64,000 nt of DNA from a virus: the IMG/VR virus record IMGVR_UViG_3300047453_000110, positions 24,741 to 88,740 of that record; one strand, 5' to 3'. Shown piece after piece: positions 17,868 to 25,233 of this stretch. The notes below the pieces were generated by a model. The model was not told where the DNA came from and made no database searches. It worked only from the letters and a program-made list of their open reading frames with translations. The translations under genes were made by a program, and so were the position numbers. Position 1 is the first letter of the stretch, and each line of letters begins with the position of its first letter.

Positions 17868-18131
17868 TCATACCAAATTCTCAATCTCTTTTAATACATC
17901 AGCAACTTCTTGAAAGGTCAAATGACCAATCACATCATCAGCGATAGTTGTATTGTAACACAAGTTTCCATTAATGTCAAGCACCGCGACTTCGAAAAGT
18001 CCATCGGTGTTGCCATACGAACTCTGATTACAAATCACAGATGCACCGTATCCATTATCAAAAGTATATGTATTCTGATACTGATTACGTTTCCTTATCG
18101 ACACATGACTTACATTACGCTCCGACTGCAT
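17868..18131 (-). CDS. Hypothetical early protein
   Basis: 87 residues from the ATG at 18131 (MQSERNVSHVSIRKRNQYQN). An earlier in-frame start at 18170 would overlap the upstream gene by 56 bases and is less likely. Beta-rich centre (NGYGASVICNQSSYGNTDGL) and an acidic C-terminal helix. No family recognised. Confidence 0.55.
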   Translation of the reverse strand: MQSERNVSHVSIRKRNQYQNTYTFDNGYGASVICNQSSYGNTDGLFEVAVLDINGNLCYNTTIADDVIGHLTFQEVADVLKEIENLV

Positions 18132-18363
18132 TGTAGTAACCCTCCGCTTGAACACGAAACTTAGCTTCATTCATAATCTGTTCTTTGACGAACAACTCTG
18201 AGCCTGTGAACCACGCACACGCATCCTGCATGTCGTTGAACTCAGCAATCGGAATGACCGTATCAATCGGGTCTTTCCAGTTGTCCATGCCTTCTGTGAG
18301 AGTGTCAAACTTCTCACGGAGAACATCAATACGTTCATCAGTAGCAAATGTCAATAACGCCAT
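18115..18363 (-). CDS. Hypothetical early protein
   Basis: 82 residues, acidic and helical (MALLTFATDERIDVLREKFD). The start overlaps the upstream stop (TAATG at 18363). No recognisable domain or membrane segment. Confidence 0.6.
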   Translation of the reverse strand: MALLTFATDERIDVLREKFDTLTEGMDNWKDPIDTVIPIAEFNDMQDACAWFTGSELFVKEQIMNEAKFRVQAEGYYNAVGA

Positions 18364-18563
18364 TACAGAACCTCCACAACCATTTTGATAAAGTCTTCTA
18401 GGGGCATATCAACTTCCCAGTCTTTTAGACCCTCAACCGTAACATAGTCACGGCGGTCACTGCCAGGCCCATCAAGGACACTAGTGAGTGTGACAGTCTT
18501 CTCAACCGAACCCGCAACAGGCTCCCATGCATTCACAACAATTTGTTTACCAATCAATTCCAT
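18363..18563 (-). CDS. Hypothetical early protein
   Basis: 66 residues, beta-rich small protein (MELIGKQIVVNAWEPVAGSV, then RRDYVTVEGLKDWEVDMPL). It is the first gene after the early promoter at 18591-18619, with an AAAGGA ribosome-binding site. No family recognised. Confidence 0.6.
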   Translation of the reverse strand: MELIGKQIVVNAWEPVAGSVEKTVTLTSVLDGPGSDRRDYVTVEGLKDWEVDMPLEDFIKMVVEVL

Positions 18564-18581
18564 AATCTTTTATCCTTTCGA

Positions 18582-18737
18582 CTATACTTGATTATTACAT
18601 ATCTCGCGGAATTTGTCAAGCAAAAAATACTCATTAGTGTGAATATATTGTTCGAACTCGTAAACCTCTTGACCAAACGCCTTACGCTCTTTACAGTTCT
18701 CGCGATACATCTCACGAAGGAAAAGTTCAAAATTCAT
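18582..18737 (-). CDS. 51-residue hypothetical protein containing the next promoter
   Basis: MNFELFLREMYRENCKERKA, then a C-terminal segment LLDKFREICNNQV. An AAAGG ribosome-binding site precedes the ATG at 18737. The early promoter for the downstream genes lies wholly inside its last codons (LDKF is encoded across TTGACA). Confidence 0.5.
   Translation of the reverse strand: MNFELFLREMYRENCKERKAFGQEVYEFEQYIHTNEYFLLDKFREICNNQV
18591..18619 (-). promoter_or_regulatory. Early sigma70-type promoter
   Basis: TTGACA (18619-18614) with a TAATAA/AATAAT -10 at 16-17 bp spacing, inside the 3' end of the 51-residue gene and upstream of the gene starting at 18563. Confidence 0.65.
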
Positions 18738-18749
18738 CAGTCTACCTTT

Positions 18750-19004
18750 CTAATAATTCCACTTAGAGAACCCATGACGAGCATCAAACTTCAACATCGT
18801 TCTTCCACTGCCACGCTTATCACTCCTGTAATTAGCAATCTGCACCTTCAAATGATTAGACTTATCCCAGTCTTTATTCTTCCGTGCCACTCTCAGTTCT
18901 GTATTAAGCCTCTTCCAGATACGCTCATTGGCTGCTTTACGCTCCGCCTCTATACTCTTTAGAAGGTCTCGCTTATTCTTCCACTCATGCCATATATAAA
19001 ACAT
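18750..19004 (-). CDS. Basic helical hypothetical protein
   Basis: 84 residues, very basic and helical (KNKRDLLKSIEAERKAANER, then LNTELRVARKNKDWDKSNHL). Its ATG overlaps the upstream stop (TGATG). Possibly nucleic-acid binding by charge alone. Confidence 0.58.
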   Translation of the reverse strand: MFYIWHEWKNKRDLLKSIEAERKAANERIWKRLNTELRVARKNKDWDKSNHLKVQIANYRSDKRGSGRTMLKFDARHGFSKWNY

Positions 19005-19159
19005 CAGTTCACCTCACGAAACTGATAGAGGAACATCTCTGCGTCACGCAAGTGCATGAACCCTTCGATATATGTTTCCTGTTGAAACGGATAGACCCTG
19101 ACTTCCCACAGTCCGTCTTTAGTCTGACCCAAAAATTCTACCATAGTTTCAGTATGCAT
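19004..19159 (-). CDS. 51-residue hypothetical protein
   Basis: MHTETMVEFLGQTKDGLWEV, then FMHLRDAEMFLYQFREVN. The start lies within the end of the upstream gene and the stop overlaps the next ATG, giving a coupled chain of three small genes from the promoter at 19334-19362. Confidence 0.5.
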   Translation of the reverse strand: MHTETMVEFLGQTKDGLWEVRVYPFQQETYIEGFMHLRDAEMFLYQFREVN

Positions 19160-19304
19160 CGTTCATATCCTCTCCAAATTCTTCAATCAAAGCATCGTGT
19201 TCAGGCGTTCCTGCATAATACTCACAGAAACTATCTACACAGTGGCCACTGATATCGTTGTCTTCACCACAATAGTCACACTGTCCATAATCAAATTCAT
19301 CCAT
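19149..19304 (-). CDS. 51-residue putative zinc-binding protein
   Basis: MDEFDYGQCDYCGEDNDISG followed by HCVDSFCEYY. The order CxxC, HC, C could bind one zinc ion. It has an AGAGGA ribosome-binding site and is the first gene after an early promoter. Confidence 0.52.
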   Translation of the reverse strand: MDEFDYGQCDYCGEDNDISGHCVDSFCEYYAGTPEHDALIEEFGEDMNDAY

Positions 19305-19333
19305 AATGTATTCCTCTCTCAATCTCTATATAC

Positions 19334-19362
19334 ATATTACGACAAAAAACATCTTTTGTCAA
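19334..19362 (-). promoter_or_regulatory. Early sigma70-type promoter
   Basis: TTGACA (19362-19357), 17 bp, TAATAT (19339-19334) on the minus strand, heading the chain of small genes at 19304 to 18750. It lies 13 bp from the oppositely oriented late promoter. Confidence 0.78.
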
Positions 19363-19374
19363 GTGTTTTTTTCA

Positions 19375-19382
19375 TATAAATA
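19375..19382 (+). promoter_or_regulatory. Late promoter element TATAAATA
   Basis: Exact T4-type late element on the plus strand, 18 nt before the ATG at 19401, with AAGGAG in between. It heads the rightward unit 19401-21982. Confidence 0.78.
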
Positions 19383-19400
19383 GAAGAAAAGGAGACTGAC

Positions 19401-19670
19401 ATGTCTGACGAATTATTTGATTTTGGGTTTACCCTTGTAGATGAGAACGAACTGGAAGCAGTCCAGACTGCCACCGCACAGGTCGCATCAGTGTCCTCTA
19501 ACGTGGAAGAGACCCAAGAGAAACTCAATAAACTCTATAATGCAATCCAACCGTTGTTGAACAACCTGAAGTTGAATCCTGAAAAGGAATACATCCTATG
19601 GCCTAATCGCACGGAGAAGATTGAACAGTTCGAAGACCATATTCAATCAATCTATCAAGGCGATAAGTAA
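19401..19670 (+). CDS. Conserved T4-like phage protein of unknown function
   Basis: 89 residues, acidic (MSDELFDFGFTLVDENELEA), with a helical coiled-coil-like centre and a C-terminal YILWPNRTEKIEQFEDHI. It begins the late rightward unit and has a strong AAGGAG ribosome-binding site, so a virion or assembly role is plausible. No named family. Confidence 0.6.
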   Translation: MSDELFDFGFTLVDENELEAVQTATAQVASVSSNVEETQEKLNKLYNAIQPLLNNLKLNPEKEYILWPNRTEKIEQFEDHIQSIYQGDK

Positions 19671-20407
19671 TGTTTCTCAATCAATACCAACCGTTTGCGT
19701 ATGACTCAAAGGGTAATATTAGGTCTAATTATCTAGAGAGTTTGTGGAAAAATAATACATTCGAAACACTGGAAGAGAATGTAAAAAAAGTTTACAAATC
19801 ACGATTGACTGGCAAAGAAATCGCATATCTTTCTACAGAGGCATCAATCTTAGATACATTGATGATTATGAAAAAGTTTGAGAACGTCCTGATAGTTTCT
19901 ACATATGATAATGAAAATGTCAGATTGACCAATGAAGAATATACGCCTGTCAGAAGTTATGGTCACCACTTCTTACCGATTATTCACAAGTTAAATGGAA
20001 GTGAATATGGTTTGTATGTGGCAAATACTAATACATCAGAAAATATGTTCACGAAACTCTATGATGTATACGGTGTCAATAAGATTAATATATCAGACGG
20101 ATATGTATTAGATAATAATAAAGTAAAAATTGACAGCAGTGTTAAGTTTGATGCTATTATTCTAATAAACGCAAAGGGTATGAAGAAGGGAAAGTATCAA
20201 GCTAAAAATGTAAAGAAAGCTTTTGCTCCATACGGAACGGAAGATTTTGTATTGATTGATTTGTTCGGGGGGAGTGAAAGAACTCTTCAACCTACTAAAA
20301 ACACAACAGAAGATACATTCAGTAAAATTGCATCCATACATAGAAGTAATGACAAATTTTATAATAACATCTCAAATCAATTGAAACAAGTATATAAGGT
20401 CTATTAG
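19670..20407 (+). CDS. Unknown Rossmann-like protein A (paralogue of next gene)
   Basis: 245 residues. It shares a layout with the next protein: a strand-plus-small-residue segment (IAYLSTEASILDTLMIMKKF, ENVLIVSTYD), a central YGHHFLPIIHKLNG region, and near the C-terminus FDAIILINAKG, VKKAFAPYGTEDFVLIDLFG. The FAPYGTEDFVLID and preceding strand resemble the ends of a Rossmann or SAM-methyltransferase-like fold, but no catalytic motif is clear. TAATG overlap with the upstream gene; late unit. Confidence 0.6.
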   Translation: MFLNQYQPFAYDSKGNIRSNYLESLWKNNTFETLEENVKKVYKSRLTGKEIAYLSTEASILDTLMIMKKFENVLIVSTYDNENVRLTNEEYTPVRSYGHHFLPIIHKLNGSEYGLYVANTNTSENMFTKLYDVYGVNKINISDGYVLDNNKVKIDSSVKFDAIILINAKGMKKGKYQAKNVKKAFAPYGTEDFVLIDLFGGSERTLQPTKNTTEDTFSKIASIHRSNDKFYNNISNQLKQVYKVY

Positions 20408-20408
20408 T

Positions 20409-21293
20409 ATGAGTCAAGAGTTACATATCTATACAGGTGAAGATGATAAAATCGACCTAGTAAATTTCAACGACCTTGGGATGTGTTATATTAATCTTGC
20501 TGATGAAATCGAACAATACTTTGTTGATAACTGGGAAAATCTCGGCGAATCTATAAATTACCCTGATGTGTATAAAGTAGCTGCTGGTGGTATATTCCAA
20601 AATGGCGTGTTCATGAATAATCTTTTATACAAAATGGGTAAAAGAAATGTTTTGTTTGTAACAAACTATAACGATTCTGATATGAGTGATGGTTTTTTAC
20701 TTAGTGACATATCTGGTGTGACAAATCCTAGCGCTACGAAAGCTAATCTTGGCGAACTTTGGACACCTATGGTTAAACATTTTGGAGCTTTTGTAAAATT
20801 CACATCCGCTTTTAAACCTAATGATATGAGTTTGGTAAAATATCTACACGGTAGATATGGTGTTCCCGCAACTAATTGTAATGAGAAATACGAACTAGGT
20901 ATGACTGATTGGGAGATTGAAACTCCATCTTCAAAATACGATGTTGTTATATTGTCGGGTATTCCAAATCCTAGTGGTCAGGTTCATAGCGCGGAAGATA
21001 TTAAATCAGTCTTCGCGCCATACTGCACCGACGATTTTATTCTTTTTGATATGTTTGAATCTGAACAATCTAGACTAGACTATGTTAAGTTGTGGCCCAA
21101 TTTTGATGTAGACGAATTGAAAAGAATTGGGTCTGAGAGAACTCAAAGAATCGAAGGTGATAAATTAGACTTTATAGAGGAATGTAGAACTATAAATACT
21201 TACAGTCTAACTTCTGAAAGAATTGAAGAATCGACCCAAGCTTTCAACAGAATTAGTGATATTTTGTTTGAATATTATGTGGATATTTTTTAA
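20409..21293 (+). CDS. Unknown Rossmann-like protein B (paralogue of previous gene)
   Basis: 294 residues. The shared landmarks with protein A are VAAGGIFQNGVFMNNLLYKM, NVLFVTNYND, the LYGVY/GRYGVP region, and YDVVILSGIPNPSG followed by IKSVFAPYCTDDFILFDMFE. It is longer at the C-terminus, where an acidic helical tail follows. I infer a tandem duplication and divergence. No function is assigned. Confidence 0.6.
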   Translation: MSQELHIYTGEDDKIDLVNFNDLGMCYINLADEIEQYFVDNWENLGESINYPDVYKVAAGGIFQNGVFMNNLLYKMGKRNVLFVTNYNDSDMSDGFLLSDISGVTNPSATKANLGELWTPMVKHFGAFVKFTSAFKPNDMSLVKYLHGRYGVPATNCNEKYELGMTDWEIETPSSKYDVVILSGIPNPSGQVHSAEDIKSVFAPYCTDDFILFDMFESEQSRLDYVKLWPNFDVDELKRIGSERTQRIEGDKLDFIEECRTINTYSLTSERIEESTQAFNRISDILFEYYVDIF

Positions 21294-21982
21294 TGTTATC
21301 ATTTAACCAATTCCAATATATCGAAGAGGGTGTTAACGACCCTGCAATCTTCAAGGCAGTATTCCTTGCGGGTGGGCCTGGGTCTGGTAAATCTTTTATC
21401 GTAGGTAAGACTGGTCTTCCGCAACTTGGTTTCCGTGTTGTCAACTCTGACGATGCGTTTGAGGTCATGATGAAGAAGGCGGGTAAGGCAATGACCTCTG
21501 ACGAGATTTTCTCTGATGAGGGTCAAGCGATTCGTGGTAGAGCAAAAGCACAGACCAGACTGAAACAAGACATATACATGAAGGGTCGCCTTGGTTTAGT
21601 TATTGATGGAACTGGTAAAGACGTAAATAAAATCATCAAACAAGCAAAAGAACTACAAGACTTAGGGTATGACACTAAGATGATTCTCGTGAATACCGAC
21701 ATTGAGACCGCAATCAAGAGAGACTCACAGAGAACACGTTCACTTGGTAAGAAGAAGGTTACCGAATACTGGAACACCGTTCAGAAGAATATTGGTGGGC
21801 TACAAACTGTTTTTGGTAAGAAAAACTTTATGATAGTAGATAACTCAGAGGGCAAGGACTATCAGAAAGAAACTCTTCGTGCATATCGTGATGTGAAGAA
21901 GTTTATAAGTAAAGACCCTGAGAACCCACTCGCCAAGAAGTGGATTAAACAAGAAAAAGAGAAGCGCGGTATTACTCGTTAA
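21293..21982 (+). CDS. P-loop kinase-like protein with capsid-targeting-like N-terminus
   Basis: 229 residues. Walker A is GGPGSGKS (residues about 27-34) in the context KAVFLAGGPGSGKSFIVGK, with NSDD and LGLVIDGTGKD downstream as in zeta-toxin or polynucleotide-kinase-like P-loop enzymes, and RDSQRTRSLGKKKV as a possible lid. The N-terminus MLSFNQFQYIEEG resembles the T4 capsid targeting sequence (MKTYQEFIAEA) and has an IEE-G protease-type site at residues 10-13, so it may be packaged in the head. Last gene of the late unit; its stop overlaps the converging gene. Confidence 0.7.
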   Translation: MLSFNQFQYIEEGVNDPAIFKAVFLAGGPGSGKSFIVGKTGLPQLGFRVVNSDDAFEVMMKKAGKAMTSDEIFSDEGQAIRGRAKAQTRLKQDIYMKGRLGLVIDGTGKDVNKIIKQAKELQDLGYDTKMILVNTDIETAIKRDSQRTRSLGKKKVTEYWNTVQKNIGGLQTVFGKKNFMIVDNSEGKDYQKETLRAYRDVKKFISKDPENPLAKKWIKQEKEKRGITR

Positions 21983-22164
21983 CCGTCAAGTGGATTTGGT
22001 CGCCACGAGGCTTTTCTGTAACTAACACTCATCTTTTCCAACTTACCTTCAAGGGTTACAACTCGTCTCTCTAAGTCTTCGATACGTTCTTTGTCGGTCA
22101 ACATGACCTCACGAGACTCACTAATCTTCCGACCCATATAATCCCAATAACTCTCACGCTTCAT
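21979..22164 (-). CDS. Small coiled-coil hypothetical protein
   Basis: 61 residues from the ATG at 22164 (MKRESYWDYMGRKISESREV), with an AGGAAG ribosome-binding site. The middle (LTDKERIEDLERRVVTLEGK) has heptad-like Leu/Val spacing. It overlaps the upstream small gene by 11 bases and converges on the plus-strand kinase gene. Confidence 0.58.
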   Translation of the reverse strand: MKRESYWDYMGRKISESREVMLTDKERIEDLERRVVTLEGKLEKMSVSYRKASWRPNPLDG

Positions 22165-22324
22165 AACCAACTCTTCCTAGTCGGTGAAGAAGACTCGCAA
22201 TCTTACGAGACTCTTCGTCATCCAAACTATTACCATAGTTGTGCATATACACTTGTAGTGCTTTACGGATTGTCGCATAGTCATCTGGAGCAAAGACTGC
22301 ACGAGGTCTTAAATTATCCGACAT
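22154..22324 (-). CDS. 56-residue hypothetical protein
   Basis: MSDNLRPRAVFAPDDYATIR, then YGNSLDDEESRKIASLLHRL. The ATG overlaps the upstream stop (TAATG at 22324). Small soluble helical protein in the tRNA operon. Confidence 0.55.
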   Translation of the reverse strand: MSDNLRPRAVFAPDDYATIRKALQVYMHNYGNSLDDEESRKIASLLHRLGRVGYEA

Positions 22325-22503
22325 TAGTCTTGCCGTTCAAAGTATTGAATACCTTCAGCAAGAATCAGAAAGATACCCGCTAGAAGACCAAGCCATGTGA
22401 AGTTGACAATATTAGTGCCAACTAATGCGCCGCCAATACAGACACCAACCATGTTAGATGCTGGTGTTTCGAAGAATGTTTTTACTTTATTCCAATATTC
22501 CAT
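22324..22503 (-). CDS. 59-residue membrane protein
   Basis: MEYWNKVKTFFETPASNMVG then two hydrophobic segments, GVCIGGALVGTNIV and WLGLLAGIFLILAEGI, with a charged C-terminus. A GAGG ribosome-binding site precedes the ATG. Two short membrane helices are likely; role unknown. Confidence 0.58.
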   Translation of the reverse strand: MEYWNKVKTFFETPASNMVGVCIGGALVGTNIVNFTWLGLLAGIFLILAEGIQYFERQD

Positions 22504-22506
22504 ATT

Positions 22507-22725
22507 CTAATCCTCGATGTAGATGATTTTGGAATTCTGAACAACAACCAACTTGTCACCTTTGACGAAGTTGTTGACACGCTTGTAGTAAGCGATGTCG
22601 GTGTTAGACAGACGGTCAAGGGAGAACCCTTCGTTCAGTCTGAAAAGACGATAGGTGTTGTTGTCGGCAGAAAGTTCAGGATGAACGTCCTGAAGGACTT
22701 GTTCGATTGTTACAGTTTCACTCAT
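22507..22725 (-). CDS. Hypothetical early protein
   Basis: 72 residues from the ATG at 22725 (MSETVTIEQVLQDVHPELSA), chosen because GGAGC lies 7 nt upstream; longer in-frame starts would run into the tRNA. The C-terminus VKGDKLVVVQNSKIIYIED suggests a small beta-sheet domain. Confidence 0.6.
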   Translation of the reverse strand: MSETVTIEQVLQDVHPELSADNNTYRLFRLNEGFSLDRLSNTDIAYYKRVNNFVKGDKLVVVQNSKIIYIED

Positions 22726-22740
22726 TATATGCTCCATGTT

Positions 22741-22817
22741 TGGTGAACGCACAGGGACTTGAACCCCGAACCTACAGCTTAGAAGGCTGTTGCTCTATCC
22801 AGTTGAGCTATGCGTCC
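22741..22817 (-). tRNA. trnR-UCU: tRNA-Arg (anticodon UCU)
   Basis: Full cloverleaf on the minus strand: acceptor GGACGCA pairs with TGCGTTC with one G-T, D-arm GCTCAACTGGATAGAGC, anticodon stem ACAGC/GCTGT with loop CTTCTAA (anticodon TCT), T-arm with GGTTCAAGTCC, and encoded CCA. It reads AGA codons. It is transcribed from the early promoter just upstream, in front of several small genes. Confidence 0.95.
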
Positions 22818-22831
22818 TCGATTGTTTTTAT

Positions 22832-22860
22832 ATAATAACACAATCGGTTGTCAAAGTCAA
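22832..22860 (-). promoter_or_regulatory. Early sigma70-type promoter for tRNA-Arg operon
   Basis: TTGACT (22860-22855), 17 bp, TATTAT (22837-22832). A second TTGACA (22854-22849) with TATAAA at 16 bp overlaps it. The TGA in the -35 is the stop codon of the upstream gene. Confidence 0.72.
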
Positions 22861-23495
22861 GACTTTTTTTTAGTCACTACGTTTATTTTTACATTATCTG
22901 GGACAGGAAACTTGATATCACTATGGTTATGATACAGATGGAACTGGACTTTTTTGAATTCATTAAACATACCAACCCATACATGTCTCCAGTTATCATT
23001 CAGTCGAACTGTGTTCTGTGTTGAACGGTCTGATTCCAATAACAAGTCCGTGAAACTCTCTAGGTTCATATCGAAGATACTATCGAAACCGTAGATGTGA
23101 ACCTCTGTTGCCTTCATCTTTTTGCAAGCGTAGTGAACCGCAAAATGACCACAGTTGAAATTAGTGGCCGCCTGACCTTTGGATTGACCTTCTCGTGCTG
23201 CATACTCTGGAACTTCAAGATGAAAACCCTTGATAAGATGTGAGTATTTCATGTAGAATGTTCCGCTTTGTTCCATCCAAATCTTTGGACGATTACCCAG
23301 AACCCAATCATACATGTCAAGTTTGATATGACCTTCTTGTAGTGCCATCATCATCTTGAAGTCAACCATACAGGTCGCCCAGACTTCCTTACGAGGAATT
23401 GCAAACGGTGGCATATTACATATTAATAGTTTGCCCTTTGTCCCTCTCTGGAACATACCAGCGCTAGGGCCATTTCCTAATACGTTAACTCTCAT
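22857..23495 (-). CDS. Putative glycosyltransferase (GNGPS-type, DUF115/sialyltransferase-like)
   Basis: 212 residues. It starts MRVNVLGNGPSAGMF, the nucleotide-binding-like opening of DUF115/GT29-42-type enzymes, and later has FNCGHFAVHYACKKMKATEV followed by HIYGFDSIF, the second conserved block of such proteins. A sugar-transfer or sugar-phosphate role is probable; the donor is unknown. First of a long minus-strand glycan island. Its TGA is embedded in an early promoter -35. Confidence 0.6.
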   Translation of the reverse strand: MRVNVLGNGPSAGMFQRGTKGKLLICNMPPFAIPRKEVWATCMVDFKMMMALQEGHIKLDMYDWVLGNRPKIWMEQSGTFYMKYSHLIKGFHLEVPEYAAREGQSKGQAATNFNCGHFAVHYACKKMKATEVHIYGFDSIFDMNLESFTDLLLESDRSTQNTVRLNDNWRHVWVGMFNEFKKVQFHLYHNHSDIKFPVPDNVKINVVTKKKS

Positions 23496-24193
23496 TCATA
23501 GTCTCCATATCCGAACATCTCAATCTCATCACTATACTTTTCTGTAATCCATTTCTTCATGTGAGGTTGAATCAAATCGTTACTATTTCTGATTCCCATC
23601 AGGTGCTTAAAACTTTTATTTTTATGAATACCCAAGTCGAGTTCGAACCCCAGATAATCATTTAGAATATGTATATCGTTTTTTAAGTTCTCAAACTTCA
23701 TAACTGTGTCTGTCTCTTTGACCCATGTTGATAACGGGTGGACAAAGATGTGAGACCATTGTTTCTCATGTTCTTCCTTCAACCAGTATTCGAAGTTGAA
23801 GTCATTCAAATAGTCTCCATCCTTCTCCCACGCAGGGCCGTCCTTCATCACCCGATACAGAAACGCACCCATCAATCTATCCCACGGGTTTCGTATCACT
23901 GCAAAGATTTTGTAGTCACACCATCTCTCATCACGTTTCTCAAGAAGATGTCTCTCAAGGTGATGGGGATATTGTGCGAGGTCATGACTCTCCCGATGCG
24001 TTATCTTCTCAGAATGAAATGCAGGAGACCCGTCATTCTCACCCTTGAGACTTCGTATTCGTTCTGCGACTGCCTTACCTCTACCGATATAATAGTCGTT
24101 ACCAAGAGTTCTTTCCAGTTCACCCTTGATGGTTGTTCCCGCAGATTTGGGAACATGGATGAACCCCATTTGTTTAGTCGATGAGAGAAACAT
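23492..24193 (-). CDS. Sulfotransferase family protein
   Basis: 233 residues. The 5'-phosphosulfate loop FIHVPKSAGTT (residues about 11-21) and the 3'-phosphate segment FAVIRNPWDRLMGAFLYR (about residue 97) are the two PAPS-binding motifs of the sulfotransferase_2 type family. The predicted reaction is sulfate transfer from PAPS to a sugar or other hydroxyl. The ATG at 24193 has AGGAAA before it and overlaps the SNase gene end by 20 bases. Confidence 0.85.
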   Translation of the reverse strand: MFLSSTKQMGFIHVPKSAGTTIKGELERTLGNDYYIGRGKAVAERIRSLKGENDGSPAFHSEKITHRESHDLAQYPHHLERHLLEKRDERWCDYKIFAVIRNPWDRLMGAFLYRVMKDGPAWEKDGDYLNDFNFEYWLKEEHEKQWSHIFVHPLSTWVKETDTVMKFENLKNDIHILNDYLGFELDLGIHKNKSFKHLMGIRNSNDLIQPHMKKWITEKYSDEIEMFGYGDYE

Positions 24194-24590
24194 GTTTCCT
24201 ATTCTCTAAGTGTTGTTCTTCAATGGCATCTTTGGACTGACCCATATAACGAACCGCATGGTGCTTCTCAATCATATAGTCATTGATTGATTGGTCTGCG
24301 TAGTTTGTGGTTCTCCACAACTCACCTAGAATACGACCAAACTTACCCTTACCGTCTTTATGTGTTTTCAAAACAATACCGCCTTCATCATCCAACAAAC
24401 CAGTCAGAAAGTCCTTTGCGGCAAGACCATATTTCTTTTCTTCTAAGTCGCGAGTTCTCGATTCAGGAGTGTCGATACCATACATCCGAATACGTTGCTT
24501 ACGCATCCACACACCAAAGCCGAGGTCGATATCAACGTCAACTGTGTCGCCGTCAATAATCTTCACGACATTACATCTATATTCATACAT
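24174..24590 (-). CDS. Thermonuclease-like (SNase) protein
   Basis: 138 residues forming a single SNase domain: CNVVKIIDGDTVDVDIDL, RIRMYGIDTPESRTRD (Arg and Glu of the active site), and HKDGKGKFGRILGEL (second catalytic Arg). There is no signal peptide, so it acts inside the cell or in the virion, unlike secreted staphylococcal nuclease. It lies between carbohydrate genes with overlaps on both sides. Confidence 0.88.
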   Translation of the reverse strand: MYEYRCNVVKIIDGDTVDVDIDLGFGVWMRKQRIRMYGIDTPESRTRDLEEKKYGLAAKDFLTGLLDDEGGIVLKTHKDGKGKFGRILGELWRTTNYADQSINDYMIEKHHAVRYMGQSKDAIEEQHLENRKHVSLID

Positions 24591-25233
24591 TCATTTGTTT
24601 CCTTATTGCTTGATTACCTTTTTCACCTGTATGGTGAACAATTAGTGGCTTCCTCACTGCGATACCATCTTGATAGTCGATACGCAATGTATTATATGTG
24701 TGAGGTAATGGATTTATATATGCAAGTTTTTTCAACTCATCTCCACCCATCATAAAGTAGAGAACCTCTTGGTCACCCTGCACTGGATTACTAACACAGT
24801 TACTTGCCCAGTCCCCAAGTATTGTGGGTGTTCCTTCAATCAGAACAACACCAGAATTATACCATTTACCCATCTCATTCCTTCGAGCAGTCCACGGTCT
24901 ATCCTCTACCATACCAAGTTTGTTTGGTTCAGACAGGTCAAAGATATGTTCTATATTCCCTTTGATTTCACAATCAGTATCAATCCAACAAACCTTGTCA
25001 ACATCTCTGAGACGTGAGGTTGTCAGTATCGCACGGGGTTTCTTGAACCAACCCTTTTCCTGCGATTTGATAGGAATGATATGATACATGGATATGTGAC
25101 TCAACATCTCTTCGGACATACCGAAGTCAGCAATGATGAGGCGACCTTCATTGTGTCGTTCAAAGTTATGAATGAACCACGGGAGTTGCCACTCTGTGTT
25201 GATATCACATCCAGTTAGAAATACTTCACGCAT
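24583..25233 (-). CDS. Glycosyltransferase-like protein (GT-A, DxD)
   Basis: 216 residues from the ATG at 25233 (MREVFLTGCDINTEWQLPWF), which overlaps the upstream gene by 8 bases. KVCWIDTDCEIKGNIEHIFD carries a DxD-type metal motif as in GT8-like enzymes, with WYNSGVVLIEG and VQGDQEVLYFMM later. A donor cannot be assigned. Confidence 0.65.
   Translation of the reverse strand: MREVFLTGCDINTEWQLPWFIHNFERHNEGRLIIADFGMSEEMLSHISMYHIIPIKSQEKGWFKKPRAILTTSRLRDVDKVCWIDTDCEIKGNIEHIFDLSEPNKLGMVEDRPWTARRNEMGKWYNSGVVLIEGTPTILGDWASNCVSNPVQGDQEVLYFMMGGDELKKLAYINPLPHTYNTLRIDYQDGIAVRKPLIVHHTGEKGNQAIRKQMNV

Noticed and set aside
21191-21198. TATAAATA on the plus strand inside the second paralogue gene
   Set aside because: About 95 nt before the kinase start, but within coding sequence and the unit already has a late promoter at 19375; left as unproven.
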